NCBI GenBank assembly: GCA_030549495.1
Contig: JAUIRK010000855.1
Coordinates: 2,161,001-2,225,000, forward strand
Reading direction: 5' to 3'
DNA length: 64,000 nt
From: Nectonema munidae
Lineage: Eukaryota; Nematomorpha; Nectonematoida; Nectonematidae
Positions within the stretch are counted from its first letter, which is position 1; every line of letters begins with the position of its first letter. Of this stretch, positions 54,893 through 64,000 are shown one piece after another. A model generated the notes under the pieces. The model was not told where the DNA came from. It saw only the letters and a program-made list of their open reading frames with translations, and did no database searches. Both the position numbers and the translations under genes were made by a program.

Positions 54893-56430
54893 GGCCTATT
54901 ACCTTGTCTAGAAGATAAAATCCTAGAAGCGTGCCAGTATTAAATCTTTTTGAGATCCAATAATAATCGCCATTATAATAGCTTTAATTTTCATTAAAAT
55001 GCAATGAAAGAGAAGGAGAGATGAGCGCATTGAAGTGTTTTAAAGGAGCTAGCGGATGTATCAATACACATATGATAATTCTTTCAATCACTTTGATGCA
55101 GCAATATACTCAATATTTACATGACAACATTAGCCGCAAAAATGTAATTGAGTATTTTAAAAAAGTTACTTCATTCGAAACATCGGTTTTGACAGTTGAA
55201 AAGAAATCGCCACTTCACCAAACTCGTAGAGCGAGATCAGCAACAGAGAGGACAAAAACTTTCCACATTAAAAGTGGAGAAATGTGGATTTGAAGCAGCT
55301 TTCAACAGGTTATAAAACATTGCCATGAAATCTGAAGACTGTTTTAGAATATTTTTCAAACACCTCTCTCCATAGTTTCTCGGTTTATATGCAAGTCTCT
55401 TTTCTAGGTTATGTGGTGGTTCATTAAAAACATATTTCAAAAGATAGCTTACAGACTAAAATGATTCCAAAAATTTATTAGACGTACCTTTTTCCACTTT
55501 GCAATAAGGAATCAAGAGTGTAAAGTTTGAGATGACAATAAGCATTTTGTAGATTGGCGTGTATTGTAAATACGTTTAAATTGTGGGTTTTAAAAAAGTG
55601 TGCGTTAGGCCTACTTTTTAAAGTATCTCGAATTCTTCATTAATAAAGTTAAGGAATCTCTGAATTTGATTGCTTTGTTTTTATCAAAGTGTAACATCAT
55701 TAGCATTTGGAAGAATGAGAACATTTGGTCTCAATTTTAACAGTAAACATAAAGAATTAATCAATACAAAAATTGATGATTGCTGAGATCCTGAGAAAAA
55801 AATCTTGATTAATGAGAGAATGCGAAGAGTTAGAATTAAGCAAAGAAAATCATAATTCATGTCATAATTTTATTCAATATCAGCCATAACTTTGTTTCCT
55901 TTCAACACTTGGAAGTAAAAGAAAGATAAAAAATGTTTTGTTCTCCAGGCATTGTAAAAAATTGGAAAAAAATATAAATCTCAGAATTTTCTGGAAAAAG
56001 TCTTCATTTCGTTAATATAAATTGATAACAGTATATTTTTGGATAATAAAAACGTGAAAAAAACTGTTTGTATAGAGTTTCATATTTAAAACAATAAGAA
56101 CAGAAATCAATATATTAGCATTGACAATAAAAATTTTTTTACAATTTGATACTTTGAATGCATTTCCTGCTTTTTCTCTAAATGCAAATTATGAGTTATA
56201 AACATATTTTTATACGATGAGAAGTAGTTCATAAAAGAGGAAAGTTTCGCCATTACAACGCTAAAAGTATTCGAAAATGATATTGTGCTCTACACAAAAA
56301 AAGTTAGTTAATCCTAAAAAGCAAGAAATCAAAACAAAAAATTAATATCACTTAGTCCATACACTGTTTTTTAACATATGTTAAAATTCCAGCCTTCTTC
56401 GGAACATATTTTTTCTTCTTATAGTATATA
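54893..56430. other. Spacer with two unrecognised short frames
   Basis: A 90-residue plus frame (55021-55293) and an opposing minus frame (55237-55440) lie in slightly less AT-rich DNA. Neither shows a known motif. The rest is AT-rich. Confidence 0.4.
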
Positions 56431-56890
56431 CAGTGTAACCCGTGTGAAATACGACCCCTCTACAATACGACTTCCCCAAAGATACGACTTTGTAAACACA
56501 CACAAATATCTACATTAATCTTACTCCTCTTATAAACAACTTCTCTAACTCCTTGGGTGCGACGTCAATTTAAAATGGTGATATATCACATATAGCGAAT
56601 TCAAATTATTTTTATTGTATACCTCATTCTAATCATTTTTTAAAGTTTTAAAATATTTTCAATAAATTTTCACTTTTTAAAAAGTTTAATTTCAATAAAA
56701 TCAATTTTTATGTTAATTTCATGCGTAATTAAGCAAATTATGCATTATTGATAAATTTTAAACAAGTTATAATACTGTCATGACGTTATCAAAAAAGCAC
56801 AATTTTTGAAACCCCTTTGTAACGACTTCCTCTCAAATACGACTTTTTAAACGTGGCTAGACGATCGTTCGTATCTGAGAGGGTTTACTG
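56431..56890. mobile_element. pogo/Tigger-like MITE
   Basis: Ends are CAGTGTAACCCGTGTG and the reverse complement of CAGTAAACCCTCTCAGATAC. Subterminal ATACGAC motifs recur five times near the ends. CAGT-starting termini and a TA duplication suit the pogo/Tigger group; TA is present on the left (56429-56430), and the right flank is CA, so one side may be mutated. There is no transposase in 460 bp. Confidence 0.68.
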
Positions 56891-57960
56891 CATCTCTTTT
56901 CATGCTGAACCTCAATAGAAAGATTTTGAAAGCTTAATACAAAACTTCTTATTATTCAAAATTAACAAATAATCATAGCGTAACTTTTATTCTGTTTTAT
57001 TTACAAAAAAATCAAAACTATTTTTTATAAAAAAAATCATTTTAGCTTAAACTCTAAATCACTTATACTATTTTCTCCCTTTCATCCATTATTATACAAA
57101 TGGGATTTTATCAATGAAGCTTGAGTGATGATCATCAAGGCGTGTCAAAGATTTGACATCTTGACATGACAGATCTCCGTTATTTTCGATCAGAAGTGCA
57201 TTTTTTTTTATAATTTCTCATCTCTATGAACAAATAACATATTTTCTTCTTTTAGCAGCTTTGAGAGAAAAAATTATGTATCCCGTAGTAATTGGATAAA
57301 TAAATTTGTTAAAGGGGTAAACGATTACCTTGCTAACTGGATTAGTTAGTGCTCCTAATTCTTCTATTTTCACAGACATATGTAAGTAAAAAAATAGAAT
57401 GAGCATTTGCTATTTCCTTCAATGTTAGAGGATGGGAATCAATAACGAACCAGTTTGGTCATCGATAAAATTTCTTCTTGAAAAGATAACTTTTTTTGAT
57501 ATCCAAATACAGCGGCATGACTTTGTTATGAGGATTTGTTTCCGGCAGTTCCTTCCAAGAGTCGCGGATTTGAACCCGTTGAGAGAATGTCTTTATATCT
57601 ATTGTATATGTTATACTTCTTTTTACTTATATAGACAACCCTGTGTGATCTCTTATGCTTCTTCGCGAACCCTATAAACTTTCATCACTACTATTATTGC
57701 CAAACTATTATCTGCGAAAATATCGCATTCTAACTCATCTTCATGGAAGAACCTTTCTCCAATCTCATCATAAACGCTTTGCTTTCAACTTAAACTTTTT
57801 AAACTATTTTAACTAAAATAAAGTCAATTTATTTATAATCAATAACATATTTTATCGATTTGTGTGAGAGATTAATAAATAACTTTTTTGCCAAATTAAC
57901 AGTAAATTGGTGAGCGTTATTTAGCATCCAGTAATCCTTTCAGACCGAGGCGGACACCAT
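56891..57960. other. AT-rich spacer
   Basis: A B-box-like GGGTTCAAATCC on the minus strand near 57575 has no A box at the right distance and is not called a tRNA. No gene recognised. Confidence 0.5.
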
Positions 57961-57984
57961 TTAGGTACACTCATAAAAAAAAAC

Positions 57985-58220
57985 TAGTAACGGTTACTAG
58001 AAAATACAAGTAAATTTACTGTCCATAAAATCACTCATTAATTAGTATAATTTACTATTTTTTTCTAGTGATTTGGAAGTATTTTTACTATTAAGTTAGT
58101 AATATTTACTTGACTCTTTCAAAGTTACTTTAAGTATTTTTACTCAAAAAGTAGTTATATTTACTATATTTTTTGATCAATAAATAGTGTTTTTACTACA
58201 AAATTAGTAACATTTAAAGA
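57985..58220. repeat. Degenerate 53-bp tandem repeat rich in TTACTA
   Basis: AGTATTTTTACT recurs at about 58078, 58133 and 58186, and AGTAATATTTACT-like blocks at about 58100, 58152 and 58206, giving a period near 53 bp. Short palindromes such as AGTAACGGTTACT occur at its left edge. Confidence 0.65.
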
Positions 58221-58543
58221 ATATTACCTTCTTGAAATGAAATTTAGTTATCTTTTATTAATTTATTGTATATAATTATTTTCAAAAATATTAAATAAAT
58301 AAAAAACCAATCATATATATCCTCAAATAAACAAAAGCTTTGGTAGTATTTTATTAATAATAAGATAAAAAATTATAGAGAAATTCAAAAATTTTTATTT
58401 ATTAAAAAAGAAACATTCAAAATTTTAACTTAGCTAATTATGTTATAATAAGCTAACGTGTAGTTCTCAAAAACCTCGGTCTTTGAGGGTCTTTTTTCAT
58501 TGAATTTCATTGGAGATTCAAGTTCGTTTGCGATCTTCTACAG

Positions 58544-58994
58544 CAAGGGTCGGCAACCTTATGCTAACGGCGTGCCAACTTAACACTTCTCAAATAATCT
58601 CGAGTGCCTACCTCATATGTATATATTTATCCAAACCAAAATTAACACAATTGTTTTATAATTTATTTAATTTTTATATACACATTTACATAAATATACA
58701 ATGATAAGTAAAATTATAATTAGCAATAAAAAAATTATATAAGTAATTAGTGCTTGACACTTTGATAACTTTAGCCAACTCTTCAATATCCGCACAATAC
58801 TAAATAAAAATGGTTGCGCGTAGTTAAAAGCACATTTGATTGCCTTTAAGATCTATTATAAAAACTGTTTAAAAATTATTTTACTTTATGTGTAAATGAA
58901 GAATTTTAATTGTAAACGTTAAAATTTTTGCGTGCCACTGAAAATTGCTTCTCGTGCCACGTGTGGCACGCGTGCCGTAGGTTGCCGACCCCTC
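58544..58994. mobile_element. Buster-type hAT MITE
   Basis: Left end CAAGGGTCGGCAACCT; right end is the reverse complement of GAGGGGTCGGCAACCTACGG, with GTGCCACGTGTGGCACGCGT just inside. Flanks TTCTACAG and CTCTAGAG match at six of eight positions and share the central TA. It is 451 bp with no transposase. Confidence 0.82.
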
Positions 58995-59002
58995 CTCTAG
59001 AG

Positions 59003-60667
59003 GAACAAAAACCCAAAATGAGTTATGTCTGGATTGATGAAGCGAGAAGTGAACAATGTGCATAATTACAGCCAAAAAGACATTATATATTTAATAACAA
59101 AGGTAAAGTTCATTCTTTTTATGCGTTCCAATATGTGGCAAGTAGTTATACCGTATCTAATTTAAACTCTTGAATTAAACAATTAATTAATTATTTAATT
59201 AATTAATTAATTCATTCACTAACTAAATCATCAGCCTTTAATTAGAGATGTAAAATTTCAGTTAACTCTTTGCAAAGATCCTACCTAAGCGATTCAGAGG
59301 ATTTTTAAGTTTTCTTTTACTTAATTAGCTTCTTAAGAGGAATAAGAACTAACTTGCTTGTTCATAAAATTTATTTGAGTTAGCAATCAAAAGGTCCTTA
59401 CGTTTGTGAAGTAACCACATGGTATCACAGTAACTGGATATTTGGTCTTACCAAACAGATATTTGCCGGGATGGACAATTGAAGGAAGGGTATCTCAGCG
59501 AAAGTTTAAATACAACTTATCCTTTTTACTCAAAAAAGAATACTGTTCTAATGTTTCAATACTAAAACTAAAAAAATACAGCAAAATCAGAGTTATATCT
59601 TAGACATATTTGTCTATTAAAGGATGTCAATCAATAAAGATGACGTTGTCAACTCATGAAGACACATTGAAAGCTTCATTTGAAGTATGCAAAGAGAAAT
59701 TAAGGTGGCGTTAAATATATTTATTTTTTTCACGTTATATTTTCCATGTTGTATTTTAGAGATATATCTTAATGGAAAAAAAAAATTTTTTTTATTATTG
59801 GATTATGACACTTAGGGTCGCATGAGTAACTTCTAAGGGGAGGCGTGATTTCTTAATAAAATAAAAAATTATCTGAAACTTGAACAAATTTTAAAGGATT
59901 TTATGAAATAAACCCATAAATTTTGGCATTGTTATTTACAATCTGCTAATCTATTTTCTGAAATTTGAGGTATTTTTTAAAAAAATTTCAGTTGTAATGT
60001 CAAATAAATAAATTTAGTAAATTTATATTCCTATATTTTTTCGGAATTTTATATCCTCTTTTTTGGTAATGTTTTGTTATCTTGTTTAGATATTTTTCTC
60101 TAAAATCTAAGAGGGTGTTGATGTAAGGCAGCGTCGAAAGAAAGGTTTCTTCTTTAAGGGGGCTTGATGGTAAACAGGTTGGGAGACCTGCATTATATGA
60201 TATATGCCATTTTTAAATCCCAAATATATCTACATGTTCTGATGGTATATTTTTTTGTATACCCTCATACTTCTCTAACATTTCTAGTGATTTGGGCTAA
60301 CTTAACCTATATTAGTTATCTTTTATAAAAATAAAATTAATGATGCATTCCTTCTAATTTAATTAATTAACTTGATACTTTTTACAAATTGGGAAAGTTT
60401 GGTATATTTTTATTAATATAATTTGTTTAATCCTTTGAAGACCCGTGCGACACCGATGAACCACGAAATGATAATCGTCTATTCCATTGAACTTAAAAAT
60501 GTTGGTCCTCAACGCGTTAATCGGGCAGAACCTGCATACTGACCCATTCTAATAGAAGGACAAAATCAAATGAAAAAATTACATTACAATTATTTATCAA
60601 TCAATCAAATCATTTATCTAGAGATAATAGTGTGAGTCAATCTTTTTTAAAAGAGTTTTTCCAGACC
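59003..60667. other. AT-rich spacer with a possible hAT end
   Basis: The segment ACAGGTTGGGAGACCTGC ending near 60192, preceded at 59815 by AGGGTCGCATGAGTAACT and GGGGAGGCGTGA, looks like one end of an old hAT element. The matching left end was not found. Otherwise no gene. Confidence 0.4.
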
Positions 60668-60675
60668 CCTTAAAC

Positions 60676-61896
60676 CAGTTTAGTCCAACCCATGGCCCGT
60701 GGGCCGCACTGCGGTCCGAACGAATTTTCACCGTGGCCCGATCAAAAAGTTTTATATAGTTTTGAAATTCGTATATAAATCACTTTCAGTCTTAAAATAA
60801 ATGTATTTAACAATGTAATTTTGTTTTTACTTTGATATTGTTAAAGTTTTTTATTTTGATATTTTAAAACACAAATACTTTATATTATAATAGTTTCTTT
60901 TTTGATGATTATCTAACCAGTTTTCACATTATCTTAAAATTAAATTCTAAATTCTATATGTTTTCAACTACTAACTTAGAAAAAACTTAAAATTTAAAAA
61001 ATTATAATATTTTACGTAAAAACTTTTCAAGCTCTTCAAATTTCTGTAAAAAAATATTTCTGATAAGCAGTGCAAAACTTATACTTTCTGACCAAAATTT
61101 TTTTGAATACTTGTTTTGATTATATATAATGATTTTTTTGACACATTAATTTTTTTCTTCTCTTTTTTTTTGTTTTTTGAAATGTTTTTTTCAATCTAAT
61201 TAAATATGGAGTAAATTTTAATTCGTTCAGCATTTTGATAAACAATTTCTTATAAAAAGTTGAAGCCCCACAAAAAATATAATGGAAAATAAAAAAAGAA
61301 AAATATCTTCGGAAAATCGCAAATTTAATGAAGATTGGTCACAAAAATATTTTGTTCATGAGGTTGGTGGTAAAATTTTTTGCTTCATTTGTAAAGAAAA
61401 AATTTCAACTTGTAAAGAATACAATGTTAAACGTCACTACGACACTATACACAAAAAAGAATTCATTCAAATGGAGGAAGAAACGAGAAAAAGTAAACTA
61501 GAAAAGTACAAAAGAGAAAGGGCTAGTCAACAGAATTGAATTTCCCAAAATTTGTGATAATGCGATGAAATTCTTTTCTATGTGGGCTAGCACACTTTCT
61601 TCGATGAAAAATATCAAATGCAGCGAGAGGAATCGACTATCAGATCTGCATTTGAAAAATATTTTGCGTGTTCAAAACACTAAAATTGAATTAGATCTTG
61701 AAGAGATTATTAAAAACAAGCAATCTCAAAAATCACATTAATAAATATATTTTAGTTTAATTGTTCACTAATAAATATACGTTTTTCTCATGAGCATCTC
61801 ACTTTTATTTATTTTTTCAAAAAATTTTCATTTGGCGCGATAAAATGTGTGGAACTTTCAATTTGGCCCAATTGGAAAATTGGTTGGACAACCCTG
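60676..61896 (+). mobile_element. Buster-type hAT element, internally deleted
   Basis: Left end CAGTTTAGTCCAACCCATGG, right end the reverse complement of CAGGGTTGTCCAACC. A perfect 8-bp duplication, CCTTAAAC, lies at 60668-60675 and 61897-61904 and has the central TA of the Buster pattern. Its right terminus is the same as that of the elements at 35431-40262, so it belongs to the same broad family. 1221 bp; the transposase core is deleted. Confidence 0.9.
61282..61741 (+). pseudogene. hAT transposase: BED finger joined to the C-terminal tail
   Basis: The frame 61282-61539 encodes MENKKRKISSENRKFNEDWS, then the BED finger (CFICKEKISTCKEYN, RHYDTIH) and a basic helix (85 residues). After a stop, the sequence 61545-61741 encodes a C-terminal tail in another frame (SMWASTLSSMKNIKCSERNR, then LHLKNILRVQNT), equivalent to the 'S..A..MKxIKSKxRNRLSDxHLxxxLRxA' end of the family. 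Everything between, including all catalytic residues, is gone. The finger is intact, so a DNA-binding-only product could in principle be made from the first frame. Confidence 0.85.
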
Positions 61897-61904
61897 CCTT
61901 AAAC

Positions 61905-64000
61905 AATGGGGTTGTCGAATTTTCTTTTTAATAACATGCAACATGTGTTCCTTAAATGGTTCGGTTTTACATTTGTGTTCAAAATTATAACTTTTCTTAT
62001 TTGTCAAAAATTCCTAGAACAAATATTTCGCAGAACAATTTTGAATTATTGAATAGTTGATGCATAAAATATCAATTATTAGCCCAAATGCCAGCCCAGT
62101 TTCCTTCTAAAGTCTAAACCCTCTTTGAGAACGAACATTCTGAATAATTGGCGTCTGTTTGCTTTATCAATGGAATTTTTTATATTTTTCCCGCACCATA
62201 TGTGTTTTATTCGTACACATGGCAGAAAGTTTCTTCCTTTCCAATGCTCGAGATTCCTTTACAAATCTTTATTTGTGCCTCATTTACACTACTGAATTTT
62301 AATTTTGGAACCCTCTTCCAACATCCAGTTACTTTCTCTTCAGAAAAAACTTCGTGCATACTTCGCTCCTATTCCTTCACGATTCCTCCCTCAAGATTTC
62401 TGAAAAAAATCATCTTTTTTTTCTTTTTTCTAAAACTGACGATTTTTACTTCGAAATACAACCATCACTGTCTCCGAGTTTTCCTTGGATTCTAAAACTC
62501 CCTCTCCTAAGATTAACAAATTCTAAACAATCTATGAGATATAAACTGGCCTCTTTTTTTAACGAGAATATTCAACTTTTTGTAAATTTTCAAAATTTCT
62601 CGATAAAAAAAATAAAATCCTTTTGTAAAAGTTATCTCTTTGTCCAAGTGCTTCGTATGCAACAAGTGTTGACATATCTCTCTCTCTCTTTCCCCATATT
62701 TTTACTCCTTTGTTCATTTTCTCTCTGGATTAAGTAGAAGAAAGTATGTATTTCATTCTTTATATGTGCAGGTACTCTTGTTGTTTGATTACCTAAACAC
62801 ATTCCATTTTATGTACATATTTCAATATACTTCTACACTCACTATTTGTACCTCGTTATATTTGTTTGTTGACTTTTACTGGTTGGTCATGCTAGCGGCT
62901 TAATCGCCTTTTCATTATTATCCAAGATTATCACAATTGATCTATGATGTATTATTTTTCCTTTCTATTAATTATGATCTTTGCGATTCTGCCTCTACCG
63001 TATCATGTATTGAATCACTCTTTTATCACATATAACATCAAATATCAATTCTTCTTCCCCTTCTTCTTCTTCTTCTGCTTCTGCCAGAGATTTATGAAAG
63101 TCTTGTGATCTACAACCTTGAAAAGTTTAAAGATTCTCTCCTGGACATAAAGAAATCGTTTAAACCCTCAAACTCCAAACAGGGCGAAGAAGTTTGTTTA
63201 AATCCAAATTGTTACTTAAAAAAAAGTTACTAAATTATTATAATAAGTGTTCTATTCATCTCTTTTTTGTATTACTTCCAACTTTGTATATTTTTGTTAT
63301 AAATAAAATCTATCTCTGACTTGTTGAGGCGTGATTACTTTAGTTTCGAACTTTTTTCTCTGTGCCTATTTTACGTGTACTTATAATTCATACTAAATAT
63401 TTATGTTTCTATGAACATTTACAAATGAAATATTTTTTATCTCTATTCATAACACTTTTTTTATTTCAAACTTATGTGCTTCAATTATGTAGATTAATTT
63501 TTCGACTCATTACATTCATTAATGTCATTTTCCTAGTTTTGAAAAATATTTTCCTTAGTTTACGCTTTTGACAATTTGATTAAATTTTATCAATTACCCT
63601 ATTTCTCTTCATTTCTAGGATTGCTTCTTTCATTCATCTCATCATTGAGAGATCTTCTTCCTCATCATGAAATGATATAATCATTCAAAAAAAAGTTCGG
63701 AAGAATTCCAAAAATATTTTGCCAACAAAATAAGTCTTATGCATAAAAAGAAGCTTAAACTTACTGAATTGCTTAGTTTACTTAGTTCTCTTTTTTTAAA
63801 CATGATTAACATCAACAGCATCATTACCATTACTTGCAATATTAGGAACATGGCAGTTTTTCAAAATGCAGCGTCAAAATTTTGAATTAATTCTTCTCTT
63901 ACTAAAGAATTTGATTTGCACAAAAAATTACATCGACTATATAGATTCACTTATAAATCGCCCACATTTTCTTCCACTTAAGAATGTCTACAATTTTTGT
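61905..64000. other. AT-rich spacer to the window end
   Basis: No recognised gene. Plus-strand frames at 62148-62737 overlap in two phases and have biased, low-complexity composition. A short CTT/TTC run lies near 63058-63076. Confidence 0.5.

Noticed and set aside
54406-54918. 170-residue open frame, almost all serine
   Set aside because: Created by the CTT repeat; no exon signature or conserved flanks.
55021-55440. Opposing short frames in less AT-rich DNA
   Set aside because: Possibly coding, but no recognisable domain, so not called as a gene.
57480-57600. tRNA gene suggested by a perfect B box GGTTCAAATCC
   Set aside because: No A box at the expected distance and no cloverleaf.
62148-62737. 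Two overlapping plus-strand frames of 115 and 127 residues
   Set aside because: Low-complexity hydrophobic composition from T-rich DNA; no motif.

Overview
This is AT-rich eukaryotic DNA, mostly accessory sequence. Two functional-looking host genes are visible. One is a spliced four-exon gene for the ubiquitin-ribosomal protein L40 fusion (+ strand, 11422-19027). The other is an intronless ribokinase (- strand, 32078-32986). The intron structure, the animal-type L40 protein and the mix of hAT, piggyBac, Merlin and CR1/Jockey-like elements suggest an invertebrate animal. A very AT-rich arthropod such as a parasitic copepod would fit, but the species cannot be proven from the sequence alone.

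Layout. 1-4400: two degraded non-LTR retrotransposon pieces, one per strand; the second is interrupted at its 3' end by an internally deleted hAT element with a perfect 8-bp target duplication. 4456-4825: a MITE with long inverted repeats. 5700-6840: an unrecognised decayed coding remnant. 7043-8244: a complete but frameshifted Merlin element with a perfect 8-bp duplication. 9050-10240: a decayed hAT (ZBED5/SCAND3-like) transposase. 11422-19027: the L40 gene. Its first intron holds a tRNA-derived SINE head, a 258-bp hAT MITE and a full-length piggyBac element flanked by TTAA; its second intron holds a hairpin MITE. 20980-28410: an old long dispersed repeat whose second copy lies at 48340-51900. 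The first copy is split by a 2.8-kb hAT-like element (21981-24797) with an unusual transposase family. 28430-29640: a decayed DUF4371-type hAT transposase. 31497-31710: a tandem pair of tRNA-like units. 32078-32986: ribokinase. 34500-35422: LINE remnant.

The most structured region is 35431-40262. One Buster-type hAT element inserted into another copy of itself. The inserted element plus half of its host then appear to have inverted between opposed terminal repeats. The outer 8-bp duplication survives, and the inner duplication is now found in opposite orientations.

41400-64000: degenerate tandem repeats (one holding a ribokinase fragment), several more hAT MITEs with 8-bp duplications, a candidate Mutator-like MITE with internal repeats, a 293-bp higher-order minisatellite, an uninterrupted run of 155 TTC triplets, a pogo/Tigger-like MITE and a BED-finger hAT derivative at 60676-61896. 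The last 2 kb and several long AT-rich gaps show nothing recognisable.

The genes do not form a pathway: the L40 gene serves translation and ubiquitin supply, ribokinase serves ribose salvage, and the rest is transposon history. I found no new cellular system. The strongest leads are the hAT-like element at 21981-24797, the inversion at 35431-40262 and the contrast in target-site duplications between hAT groups.
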